From Rhyzopertha dominica (Eukaryota > Arthropoda > Insecta > Coleoptera > Bostrichidae), in NCBI GenBank assembly GCA_025024175.1, contig QCXZ01000064.1, positions 57,557,325-57,621,324 of the forward strand: a stretch of 64,000 nucleotides of DNA, given 5' to 3'. Below are positions 1 to 11,169 of this stretch, piece after piece. The notes below the pieces were generated by a model. The model did not search any database. It saw nothing but the letters and a program-made list of their open reading frames with translations, and was not told where the DNA came from. Both the position numbers and the translations under genes were made by a program. The first letter of the stretch is position 1. Each line of letters opens with the position of its first letter.

Positions 1-1378
1 CTATTATCTGCATTATGAATAATCAAGCGGGTATTTGCGTAGTCATCGAAATTACCTTACACACGCCCTCTTGCGGTTTTCTCTCGCGAGAGAGCAGTTC
101 CAACTTATTTTTTTACTAGCCGACAGGTTATTCACTCACACACTGGCCTAACATAATCAACAATAAATTGATTTGAATTTTGCTGCGGAATCGTTACTGC
201 TACTGGGTTTTGTTGCGGTGAACATACAGGAAATAATTGCGAAACACCGCGACTAAATCATTGCGTTNTGCACATTTGGAGAGGACATTTTGAAATTAAA
301 GCCTCTTTAGGCCTTCAAATGCAACAATGTTGCATCACTTCTGAAGATAGAAGAGTAGTACCCCTTTCAACACAGAAGCCCTATGATCAAATAATATGTT
401 AGGGTAACAAATGTCAAGGTGCTAAAATTAAAAAAAAATATATATGGAAGTGAATAGAGCACCACAAAATTACAATATCTCTAATAGTGTGAGTTATCCT
501 GATCAAATTCCAAATGTATCCAGCCAATCATACATTTGTTCAAAATATAAAGCTGTTATTTTTACCAATCTAACACTGTACGGTTCATTCAAAATTTGAT
601 ATATCAATTTATAGAGGTAAAATACATGTCCATGATATGTTCTCTCCAGCATAACTAACTACAGGTAGACCTAGTTTGCCATTATTATAGTTTGTCAGTG
701 TCCATAGAACTGGTTTTGAATATATACCAAAAGTACTTAAGTGGCTTTGTTAACGTATGTCGAGAGACACTTCTCAAAACAATGCAGGATGATAGAGATT
801 TCAAATGTAACCGGTAGATGGCGCTTCCCTCAGGTGTAAGATTTTACATTTTATTTTATACTTATGGCGATAAACTTAATGTTTTGTATTTGTAGATTTG
901 TAATTATAAATGTAAATAAAATCTAACGCTTAACCAGTAAAAAGGAAATTGTGTCACATTGCGCTTAACTTATTCAAAAATTATATACTTGACATGGGGC
1001 GCCACTTATCGGCAATCCGTAAAAGCTTGAATTCGCCGGCAAAAACAGCGATGCTAAAGTATCGTTTGTTCGGCATCCTTAGAGCAGTTATTCGTACTAT
1101 TATAATATGTAGTGATAGTCAAAATGGAAGTAAAGAGACTTGTAGCCTAGATATTAGCTACACAAATATTTCAATGACCGAATCAAGATTTAAATATAGG
1201 GCAACTATAATTACAAAAATCACTCAAAAAATAAAACCTAATTTGAAACTGGTCTTGACGAGCTATCGGTATTTGTATTGGAAGATAAAGATATATTGAC
1301 CTATCAAAGCCTTTTAATGTGGTTAACCGTTAAATTGTGTTGTAAGAATCAAGTTTAGCAGGTGGAAATTCTAACAAC

Positions 1379-2007
1379 TTGTTCAAATCTATATTTCAAA
1401 ATTCTGATCAGTATGCTGACGATACTAAAATATACTGTTCGTTTTTCCTTAAAGACAGAAATGACGCTGCAAGAATGATTACTTCTGACGTATCTGCTAT
1501 AGAGCATGCTTTTATTCGCATGCATGGACTTACTCTTAACGAATCAAAGACTCAAGCTCGTCTTTGGATGCCTCGTTTTCAAAATACTGACAGATCGTTC
1601 ACCCGAATACCTTTGTAATAAATTTATTCAATTATCTGGTGATCACGATCGTCCTACTCGTCAAGTGTGTGATTCCAAAGCACAACAGTGCTCTATTTGA
1701 GCGTAGTTTTAGCTACCAAGCTGTAAAAATTTTTAGTCAATTTCATCAATTTTTTGTGTCTGCTTCGTCGCTGCCTTCTTTTCGAAAGCAACTAAACTTG
1801 AGCTTAGACATTAGTATACCTATATAATACCTATTATGGTTTTCCGGACGCAACAATTGTTTTTTTTCTGTTTATTTTATCTTTTATATGTAGTGTAGTT
1901 TAGTTAAATGAGTGCGCTTATGTTAAATAATCACACGTGTGATTATTTGTACCCATGCTGAATGTCGCCATCAATAAAGACATATATTATTATTATTATT
2001 ATTATTA
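1379..2007 (+). mobile_element. 3' fragment of a LINE (reverse transcriptase box plus TTA tail)
   Basis: The frame starting near 1379 contains the reverse transcriptase active-site box QYADDTKIYCSF at about 1412-1447, followed by a typical NESKTQ segment. After an apparent internal deletion and a frame change, the C-terminal part is still readable to 1827, with SPEYL (about 1598) and FERSFSYQAVK (about 1695). Non-coding 3' sequence follows, with AATAAA at about 1974 and a TTA microsatellite at about 1985-2007, a common LINE tail. In an intact element this enzyme copies the RNA into the target by target-primed reverse transcription. The endonuclease and N-terminal RT are missing, so this is a dead, 5'-truncated copy of Jockey/CR1-like type; the exact clade is not certain. 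Confidence 0.8.
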
Positions 2008-2009
2008 AA

Positions 2010-3120
2010 ATTGTTGGTAGCTGACCTGTTTTAAAATTATTAAGCTGGAAATGCAATCTAAAAGAGAAAATCTCTTCAATCGGCAGCATCAGTTATCCAA
2101 TCTAGTCATATAGTCAACTACTATATTGTGTTATGATTCCAATTTGTTATTGTTCTTCTGAGTGCAACAAGAATAGGTTAAATAAAGAAATATTGCGCAA
2201 TACCGATATTCCTAACGATTGCTTTTGAAAGTTCCAAATATAGCACATTATGTGGCCATGGATATAATCAGTGGTGTTACGCATTTATACTTCATCTTAG
2301 TTCAGTCAACAGCACCTGAGAGTGGGCGAGAAAAGACACTTCATTGCTGAGAGGATAGGTAATTAAAATTTGATGTCTTGTGTAACCATAAACATCCGTA
2401 ATGGTTATGCAAAAAGTGTTTTCGAAGATTTTGATACGATACACTTATGGAAATGCATTCTAGAAACGTGTAAATGAATGTAGCGAGCGAATGGCGTGAT
2501 TGCTTAGTTATATCACGAAAACATATACATAAATACACAATAAGTTTTATAAACAAGTAGTGCAAGGCATGGCATCACGTGGAGAGAACTCACCCGTTTA
2601 TAAATCTCGGCAACTTTTGATTTATCTTCAGAAAGCACTTAAGCTGGAAAAAAGCAAAAAGCGCAAGTTGAAATTAATGAGGTTTTCGATAGCGGGGAGC
2701 AGATACTTTATCTAGTCGGATTTCGGTGGAATTTCATATATGACGCATTAAAAGTTAAACGAAATGCTTTAAATCTTTCGTTGCTGTTTCTATTGCCGAT
2801 TTGTCCCCATCCTTGATTGCTGTTTGACTGCGAATAAAGGGAATTGGCCGTACACAATGCGATGCTTGGAAATTTCCTGTAGGTAAGATAAGACTGGTAA
2901 GTATTATGCGATATTCTTTTTTAGCATAAGCTGTCTGGCAAAATGTGACACAGTTTGAGATCATGTCACATTTCATTTCAATAAGGCTTGGCACCCTCTC
3001 CGTACACGGCACAAATCTTACGCAAAAAGATGGTATCGAATATGTTCGTTTTTGTCGACCTGACACTCCATATAAACGAACAAAAAATTGACTAAAATTA
3101 ATCCAAACGAAAAACTAGAT
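2010..3120. other. no recognisable gene
   Basis: A+T-rich sequence without a recognised product. A 103-codon open frame lies on the minus strand at 2755-3066, but its translation matches no family I know and nothing around it suggests a gene. Confidence 0.5.
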
Positions 3121-3147
3121 ATACAGGGTGATTAATTAAGAATGGGC

Positions 3148-3509
3148 GATCTCTGAACTGGAGATATTACACACCAAAATATGGTGACTGAGCTTAACAT
3201 GCATTATGCAAATGTTGCATGTTTACGAGATACAGGGTGTTCAAAGTTGGAATTTTAATTTAAAATTTCTCAATAATTTTGTGATTTTAAGCAGTATCGT
3301 CTGGAAAATTGGCAACTTTATGTTTTTTGTCAAGAGAATTACCAGTTTAATGCTAAATTTAGCACTATGTATACAGGACGTTAGTTACACCCTGTTACTT
3401 AAGTAAATTACAACATATATTTTTTTCTACCGAGTTATGGCTAAAACGAATAGAAAATCTAAAAGCAGTTCCATTTTCAATAAAAAAGGCACTCTTGTTT
3501 ATTTCATGT
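3148..3509 (+). repeat. left long terminal inverted repeat of the mariner-like element
   Basis: Inverted match to 4378-4705 with scattered substitutions and small indels. For example, the stretch reading TTTACGAGATACAGGGTGTT occurs here and, complemented, in the right arm. Confidence 0.85.
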
Positions 3510-3644
3510 AACTCTTGTTTGCATTTTAAACATTCAGTGTAGACTCCTAAGCCACCGTTATTACTTTGACTTTTTCCAAGTAGTCTTGTGTCAGCAATTA
3601 TCAATATTTCACATTTTTACTGTCACTAAAACTAAAATAAGAAA

Positions 3645-4377
3645 ATGTTACGACATAATGGATTTTCTAACAGTGAAATTCGTGATATGATTTGTGTTTT
3701 TTAATTATAGTGGACCTGGTGGAGCCAGTAGGTATTTAGAATTATACAAAAAAAGAAGACAACCCAATCACAAACTGTTCAGATGTATTTACATCCCCCT
3801 AGGCGAAACAGGGTGTTTTCGACCTAAAAGCTTAAATGGTGCTAGAAAAACTATCAATGTCGATGACGAAGACGAGGTTTCAGTTCGTATTTCGGAAAAT
3901 CCAGATATCAGTACTCGTCGGTTAAGTGCGGCAACATGAATAAGCCAATCGTCTATCTCGAGAATATTAAAGAAAGATAATCTCCATCCATATCACTATA
4001 CTTCTGCTCAAAATTTGTTACCTCAAGATTTACCAGTTCGCTTACAGTTTGCTCAATTTATCCTAGGTAAACAAACCGAAAACAGGGATTTTTCAATAAC
4101 CTCCTTTTCACCGATGAGGCGAGGTGTTTTTAATTGGAAAAACAATCATTTGTGAGCCTCCGAAAATTCACATGCTCTGGTGTGGTGTGATATCTGGTTT
4201 TTTTATTGGTCCTTTTGAACTTCCTCCTAGTCTGAACGGGCCCCCCTATTTAAACTTCCTTGAACAAAATTTAAACACACTACTAGAAGATGTACCACTA
4301 GCAGCCATAAGGTGGAACATGTCGTTTATGCAAGACGGGGCACCGCTACATTTGCTTCTGCCAATATGCCAATACCT
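3645..4377 (+). pseudogene. mariner/IS630-like DDE transposase, broken
   Basis: The likely original start is the ATG at 3645. The N-terminal helix-turn-helix region includes the motif RQPNHKLFRCI, in a frame open from 3694 to 3939. The in-frame TGA at 3937 interrupts ATGISQSSISRIL, where a glycine codon is expected. A shift near 4090 precedes FTDEARCF, which carries the first catalytic Asp. The second catalytic Asp lies in FMQDGAP at about 4327-4347, after the frame that reads GPFELPPSLNG. The third catalytic residue (normally within a SPDLTP-type motif) is absent, because the coding region ends in the right arm. In intact relatives this nuclear enzyme cuts and pastes the element. At least two frameshifts, one stop and a C-terminal deletion make it a clear pseudogene. 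Confidence 0.85.
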
Positions 4378-4705
4378 GAATGAAATAAACAAGAGTGCAT
4401 TTTTATTGAAAATGGAACTGCCTTTTAGATGTTTTAGTCATTTTAACTATAACTCGTTAGGCAAAAAAGATATGTTGTAATCTATTTAAGTAACAGGGTG
4501 TAACTAGCATTAGATTCGTGATTGTCTTGCCAAAAGCATAAAGTTGCCAATCTTTCAGACGATACTGCTTAAAATCGTAAAATTATTAAGAAATTTCAAA
4601 CTAAAATTCCAACTTTGAACACCCTGTATCTCGTAAACCTGCAACATTTTTAAGGCATGTTAAGAATCTTCATATTTTGGTGTGTAGTATATCCAGTTCA
4701 GAGAA
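4378..4705 (-). repeat. right long terminal inverted repeat of the mariner-like element
   Basis: Reverse complement of the left arm; the internal boundary falls at AATGAAATAAAC, just after the LNE codons of the transposase remnant. Confidence 0.85.
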
Positions 4706-5088
4706 ATACAAAACAATATGCCAAAAAAAATATTTTTAACGCATAATTTTAAACACAACATAAACGGCGGGAACTTATTAGTCAACCTAATATATTGTGA
4801 GTCAGGAGGAAGCAAGTCAAATAGTTTGACTGTGTAGTTGGTTGAATTCTCCTCTACATAAGTATTATCCCAATTCAGTTCCAATTCAGGTGTTTTGTAG
4901 GCGTTAATAACAAAAGTTGAAGTTTCTTTTGCTATTAGAAGTGGCGAAGGTTCTACATCGTCTTTAGCCCAGTAATGGCCGGTGTGACTTGATTCTATTT
5001 CTTTCAGTAAAAATAATTTGCATTTCTCTCTTAGTAGAATCATTTTGCATGTTGCTTCCAATATACTCTGAATGAGCATTATAAGCAC
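4660..5088 (-). other. unassigned 142-codon open frame
   Basis: Open minus-strand frame whose last part runs into the mariner-like right arm, so only about 4708-5088 could be original coding sequence. The composition looks protein-like (for example VEPSPLLIAKETSTF and LLPPDSQYIRLTN), but I recognise no domain. It could be a decayed mobile-element protein or chance. Confidence 0.2.
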
Positions 5089-5249
5089 TTTCTAGGAAGT
5101 CTTGAAGGTCAGTCTATAAATCAGTAGCTGTTTTACGTAGGTAAATGTTTTTAACCAATAACACCTGTTTAGGTACATTATACAGTCAATGACTAAACTT
5201 AGTTTAAATAATAACGTGTCTCTTGTAAAGCAACAAACCTTACTTTAAT

Positions 5250-6080
5250 TACTTCCACATCCAATTGATGGGAAGTATTGTATCGCGAAAAAATTTTCAA
5301 AAATTTTTATTTGCTCATTCGCTTTAAAATGGTCGAAAACGAAAAAAACAAAATTTGAGTAAAAAAAATTTCTTGTCTGTGTCTGTGGTATTGTTTGTGG
5401 ACACGATAACTTTCGAAAGACTTAATATATGAACTTGAAATTTGGCAAACCTATAAATCTCAACTACTCAAAGCGACCTATTGTTTGTGGCGTAAGTAGG
5501 GTATCGGGAAGGGGGCGAAATTGCGGGGTAACTACCCTTTTTGCAAATTTTAATTTTTTTATATTTTTTCGTTTTAGTATGTGATTAGTAGTATAACTGC
5601 GATTATTATTAGCTCTTATAAATTTTCGGTACAGCAAACTCTTTAGAAGATATTAGCAAAAAAGCGTCACTTAAAGAAAACGGTTTTTCCTAAATATCTC
5701 CGAATATATTTAATATATTCAAAAAATGAAAATGCCATCAGATAGGAAATAAAATTTCTCACAAAAAATGTCTTAGAAGATTTATCCAAATTTTTGAGAT
5801 TTTCGAAATATTTCCATAAAACCTATTTTGGATTTCTGATCAGAAAGGGCTCTTGTAATTTTTTGTTAAGTTAATAGTTTTCGAGTTATTTGGAAAAACC
5901 GATTTTAAATATGTATATATTTTTGCTAATATCACGAGGACTGTTTGTTTTAGAAAATATGTGTAGAGAGAAAAAATGCTCAAAGCCTGATTACTAATCG
6001 TATAGTATAAGAAATAAAAACGTAAATGTCATTTTGACAATTTGATGTGGAAGTATTGATTCAATTTGCAGCGGTTTTTT
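5250..6080. repeat. dispersed repeat family A, copy 1
   Basis: About 830 bp that match 9554-10265 in the same orientation. Both begin TACTTCCACATCCAA and both end TTCAATTTGCAGCGGTTTTT. Near the ends are short inverted repeats: TACTTCCACATC on the left, and GATGTGGAAGTA on the right at about 6048-6059. The interior is non-coding and A+T-rich, which suggests a non-autonomous DNA element. The target duplication is not clear, because the shared sequence continues past the right inverted repeat. Confidence 0.75.
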
Positions 6081-6804
6081 ATTTAGACTATAAAATCATT
6101 TCAGATTTAGATCTAGGATATATAGTACATACACCTTTGAATAAAGGCCATGCAATTCTCCTGCGCATAACGGTAGTCTAGCAAGAAGGTATATTTTATT
6201 CCGTGCAATAAAATTCCTAGATTGCACAAACAGATGTAAATAGAGAACGCTCTAGCTTAAGTCATTTCGCAACTTTACTATTCCGCATAAAAAAGCCAAA
6301 ATAACTAGATACCTTACCGGACAGTTCCTGCTCACGATTCCCCGAGCTCGGCGACTCCCAAACATGTTTCGTTCCGCTCTTGTTTATGGCGCCGTGCATC
6401 ATCTGAATAGCGTTCATCAAAGATTAAAACCATAAAGCTTTTTACGATGGTATTTAGCATTTAAATCGCAAAGCCGTTCAGGAGAGACTGTCATACTTCA
6501 TACCTACAGAGCAGCGATACATTTGAAACAGGAATCCGAAGTAAGCATTAAAATAAACAGGCTGTTTAAATGTTGACTGTCTTGTGTGTCGCATACGAAT
6601 TACAGCAGTTGCAGTGAAATACACGGATACCGTACAAGTAGGGAGCTCCAAACAGATGATGTCTTATCCACGTTGAAGCTTTATTGTCAGGGCTCCAATG
6701 CTCTTACACGAGTTTTGCCAGATAGTTATTCCACAATCATAACGCTAGACAGAACACTACGAAGATTAAATATCTATGAAATCTAATGACAAGCCAGGTC
6801 AATA

Positions 6805-6952
6805 TTCATAGGGTCGACATAAGTAACCAAGCTGAAAATTAACAAGCGAGCTGGGTTTGCGACACCTAAATTTTCTCCCATTTCTGATGGTGTTCCACAG
6901 GGGTCCACATTAGGTGCACTTCCGCTTCTATGTACTTTGATTTAACTAGCAC
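6805..6952 (+). pseudogene. LINE reverse transcriptase fragment (SGVPQG box)
   Basis: One frame reads ISDGVPQGSTLGALPLL at about 6885-6935, which is box B of non-LTR reverse transcriptases (usually SGVPQGSxLGPLLF). The preceding codons (KINKRAGFATP) fit the strand just before it. The fragment is cut by the hAT MITE at 6953, and the sequence after the MITE no longer gives a clear RT frame. This is a short relic; the clade cannot be assigned. Confidence 0.6.
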
Positions 6953-7850
6953 CAGTGATGGGCGTTTACGCGTAAATTATAATTTTCTACGTTACACGCG
7001 TAGAAAATGTAGATAAAGCATTTTGGCGTAGATTTTGAGTAGAAAATTCAAGTAGGTACGCGATAAACCTGCATGGAAACCATTTTGTTTATAATTTCTC
7101 TGTTTTGCTAGCTTCTTCATGTGTCGATTTTCTTTTTATAATGGTTTTCTTTGGAACATAAAAGACAAAGCATTATGTTTTCCTTCCACGACTATATTAA
7201 GTACATTCTTAAGTAGCCTGTTTTCACATGATATCAAATTAGAACAGCATGTTTCATATACAAGTTGATTTTTCTCCAGAGAAAGGTATCTACTGTAATC
7301 AACTATAACCTGTTACTTGCTTCTTTAGATCAATGTACCTGGTTCAGTATAGGTACATATAGGACAATCATACTGACCTGCAATTAAAAACGTTTGGTGA
7401 AAGAACAAGGGTGGCATATAAAATTGGCCATTTATTTCCGTTTATAGAGAATAAAGATAATAAAATTCAAAGTGCGCCGAAGTGCTTTTGGACAGCACAC
7501 TTAGCCTGCTTATTCAGGTCTTCTGGCTATAATTGACGTATACCCAAACAAGTTACTGTTATTTAAACATTTATCTAGTCATACTTAATTACAACAAAGA
7601 AGTATTTTGTTTAATTAAGAATAAATATTATAAAATAATTATAAAAAACAAAATAATTTTGGCATTTCAGGCGTTTTGAGTAATACTGATGATGAACACC
7701 AAAACACCACTAAAAAAACTATATATTTCTAGAATTCTGTTTGTCTACACAATGCTGTTTTCTACAGTAGACTTTTAAGGTAGAATATTACATAGTTTAC
7801 GCGTAGATAATAGCGTAATTTACATGGCGTATTCTACGCGCCCATCACTG
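6953..7850. mobile_element. non-autonomous hAT-type element (MITE), family H1, copy 1
   Basis: 898 bp flanked by a perfect 8-bp target duplication ACTAGCAC (6945-6952 and 7851-7858). The ends are CAGTGATGGGCG and its complement CGCCCATCACTG, slightly variable in the subterminal part, which is typical of hAT ends. Subterminal regions are rich in CTACGCGTAG/TTTACGCGTA-type repeats that may serve as transposase sites. There is no transposase coding. A second copy sits at 31825-32854. Confidence 0.93.
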
Positions 7851-7858
7851 ACTAGCAC

Positions 7859-9553
7859 ATTTTTATCAGAATTAACTAAAAATATCTAAACTTTCTTGCT
7901 TGTTTCAAAACGCTTTGTACTCTATGTAGAAACAACATTTAATCAATTATCAGTAAAATACTAACGATTTGGCTGCTAAAAGTCGTCGCAGAAAGTTGAA
8001 AAGAAACATGTGCAATCAATTTGATTTACTTTAGCCACATAAAACTTATATACGTTGAACGTGTTTTTATTACATCAAACTAACGAGAACATCATTGATA
8101 ATTTGCAGGTTTAAGAGTATTCAAGTTCTTTCCACTTAAACAATATTGTAAATTTTTGATGTATGTCAACTTGTATGTAAGTATTTGAAGTAACCAGGTA
8201 TGCCATCTTCAAATTTCTGTATTTTATTCATATTGCCCCTCAAATTGTTCGGTTTATATTTCGTATCGGTTTTGGGAATGGGGTATATTTGCGACGTTCG
8301 AGGGGGTAGGTTCTTAAGTGGACGAGAAACAGATGCGCTTCAGTTACAGTGTGTTCCTTCAACTGTTCACAAGTTAGAGCTGTTTTAATTTCTATTATGA
8401 CATTATGTAATTAGTTTTAAACAAACACCATTGTCATCCAATCAACGCAGTTGTTTAATTCAAACTGTTCTGTTAATTAATTAATTAGGATACATGCTGT
8501 ATTTGGAGTCAACGGTAACATTGCAGGCTATGCTGCTGTTGTAGTCTTCTTTTTAAACTATTTATGTCATTTTCTTAACTGTGTTCTCGCATTCTTTGAT
8601 TAGCTGTCTCCACACAGCAATAGTTATACGTGATGCTTGAAAGTGTGATGTTAGAGCCTTGATGCATGAACTAATATTTTCTCCCGCGCTGGGAAAACAT
8701 CTGGTAAAAGAAAAACCAAGATTTTTGCACAAAACCATTCAACTACATAGCTGAGTTGCCTCCCGCATGGGACCTCAGTACCTGTTGACCATAGTCGGCT
8801 ATGCTAACAAGAATCTCTCAGTTTTGAATCTTGAGAGTGAAAGTGATATCGAACTCAGATCTAGAATTGGCAGTTCATTTATTATTTTAAATAACAATTT
8901 TCAGCAGCATTGCTACAATTTGTTAACCCTCCAAATTTGATCTTGTTTAGTAATAAATTAGTTGTTTTGAGATTGTGTTATTATTTATGATTACATCAGA
9001 TCTCCCTATTTACGTGAGTAACCAGGGCATCGAAGGTACGTTTAAATAAAATAACACAACGTAAGTAAGTACTAGGAGATCACATTTCAATCTAAATCTC
9101 TGCGAACATGGGTATGTTACATTACATATTCTTGACCTTTTCTTCCGATACTTCATTTTGGGCTTTTTCTTTTAACGCTTTTATATCTGCATTCGTCACT
9201 TGAATAACCGTGCAATTCCGGTGCTTTTTTTTCTAGTGTCTCTTCCAGCCCTACAAAGTAGCCCGACTGCAGTAGAAGAGAATTAGAAGTTGTGTGCGTG
9301 CTGTCACCACTAAAACCTGGTTGCTGGAACATTAAGTGGCCCTAAGAGAGTATTTTAGACTAAGTAAACTTACTCGTTTTAATGGTTAATTATTGCCGGT
9401 CATTTGAGAACAGTAACTTTTCCTATCTTAGCCCTTTTATGCTTTCACTGTAATCGTTCATATTTAAGCGCTAATACCTGACAGCATAAGGCCTTTGGCT
9501 TTCGTTTTCAGCGATAGAATGACTTTATAAAAAATTAGCGGATATTTAAGTTA
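7859..9553. other. no recognisable gene
   Basis: A+T-rich unique-looking sequence with only short chance open frames and no RNA gene or repeat recognised. Confidence 0.5.
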
Positions 9554-10265
9554 TTACTTCCACATCCAACGGATGGGAAGCACTGTATCGCGAAAAAAAA
9601 TTTCAAAAATTTTTATTTGCTCAATCGCTTTAAAATGATTGGAAACGTAAAAAAAAACAAAATTTGAGCCAAGACAACATATGAACTTGAAATTTTGCAT
9701 ACATATAAACCCAACTGCCCAAAGCGACCTATTGTTTTTGGGGTAAGTAGAATACCGGGAAGGGGGTGATATTGAGAAGTGATTACCCATTTTGCACGAG
9801 TATAATTCGTCCCTATTTCAGTGCAGCAAACTGTTTAGAAGAAAAAAAAGCGTCACTTAAAAGGCGGTTTTTCCTAAATATCTCCGAAAATACTTTATAT
9901 ATTTAAAAAATTAAAACATTATCAGATAAGAAATTAAATTTCTCACAAAAAGTGTTTTAAACTTGTTTTCCAAAAAAACATATTTTGGACCCTGTTCACA
10001 CATTTTTTTTTAATTTTTAGCATCATATAGAAAATCAAATTTCTGACCGAAAAGCACTCTTGCAATTATTTTGCTAAGTTAATAGTTTTCGAATTATTTG
10101 AAAAAAAACCGATTTTAAAAATTTATGTATTTTTGCTAATATCACGAGAACCCATTGTGTGAACCTGATTACTGATCGTATAGTATAAAGTATAAATAAA
10201 AGCGTAAATGTCATTTTGACAATCGGATGTAAAAGTATTAATTCAATTTGCAGCGGTTTTTTTTT
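9554..10265. repeat. dispersed repeat family A, copy 2
   Basis: About 710 bp matching 5250-6080 at both ends (TACTTCCACATCCAACGGATG and AATTCAATTTGCAGCGG), with internal deletions compared with copy 1. Minus-strand open frames inside it are not conserved between the copies, so it is treated as non-coding. Confidence 0.75.
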
Positions 10266-11030
10266 CTCCACGCTGTGTTCGATAAGTTGCAAACTCATTA
10301 TTTGCGCTACATTTGCATGAACCTCTTGCTCTAAATCTTGGATTACCAAAGTGGTCTATATCTCCCCCAGGAGTTGACGATGACCTGCAATGGGACCATG
10401 CCAACGAAAAAAGGAAATAGTAGTCTATGAGATGTAAATGAGGGTCTACGATAGTGGATCTCATCTATGCAGTTCGTAAGTTTTTGGCCACGTTTATACC
10501 ACGTGGATAATAAATCTATATGGTGACAATTAAGAAACGGATATCAAAGAACTTAAAGTACAGTTCAGAAACTGATATTTGCTATTCAGGCTTCAAAAGG
10601 ACATGGTTTTTACTTATCCCGTATTATGAAATATTATGAGAAAATTAATTGTTTTTCCATCATCATGCTTGGTAAAAAGGGTTCAGCTTGATTGTCAGTC
10701 TTCTAACAACAAAAAAGAAACCTAACTAAATTGATACAAAATGTTGAAAATTTGTTATTAAAGGATCAGGATCATCCCTCCCACTATAAACATTTATTTT
10801 TTATTTCATTATATTATGTAACAGATACTACATTTTAATTTAGTTGTATTTTAAATTTAATTAATAAATGTATAAATTGTAGCATAAGTTTTTTAAGCTT
10901 TTCACATTACACTTCACTGCAATTAGAGATTTGAATTTTTAAGAGTGGACAGTACAATTTCAGCTACTGAATTCAATATTAGCTAACAGGGGGGGGTATA
11001 CCCAAATCGGAAAAAAATGTCAAAAAAATT
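10266..11030. other. no recognisable gene
   Basis: Low-complexity A+T-rich sequence with an eight-G run at about 10990. Nothing is supported here. Confidence 0.45.
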
Positions 11031-11165
11031 TACAGACCTGTACTCTAAATGCTGCAGGCTGTGAGGTGCATTACAGTAAATCCTGGATTATAAATAACCG
11101 CAATGAAAAAATATAGGGGAGTTAAATCGGGTGACCGTGGCGGACCCTCATATTCTTATGGGATA
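11031..11165 (-). pseudogene. C-terminal scrap of a mariner/IS630-like transposase
   Basis: Read on the minus strand, the sequence around 11110-11145 gives GPPRSPDLTPLYFF. This closely follows the WPPRSPDLTPLDFFLW motif that holds the third catalytic Asp of this transposase group. It is the part missing from the copy at 3645-4377, so it may come from a related element. Flanking sequence shows no clear inverted repeats. The fragment is too short to be functional. Confidence 0.55.
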
Positions 11166-11169
11166 CGTC

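Larger units (their letters stand above)
3148..4705 (+). mobile_element. mariner/IS630-like transposon with long inverted repeats
   Basis: Two arms of about 330-360 bp (3148-3509 and 4378-4705) are inverted copies of each other and enclose a decayed DDE transposase. The arms contain the internal motif ACAGGGTGTTCAAAGTTGGA (left, from about 3233) and its complement (right, about 4610-4630). The left side begins further out, at about 3122, with TACAGGGTGATTAATTAAG. That outermost stretch is not found on the right, so the right tip is probably lost. The transposase runs directly into the right arm, which removes its C-terminus; the copy is therefore inactive. Confidence 0.85.

Noticed and set aside
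9554..9790. 78-codon minus-strand open frame
   Set aside because: Lies at the edge of repeat family A and is broken in the other copy.
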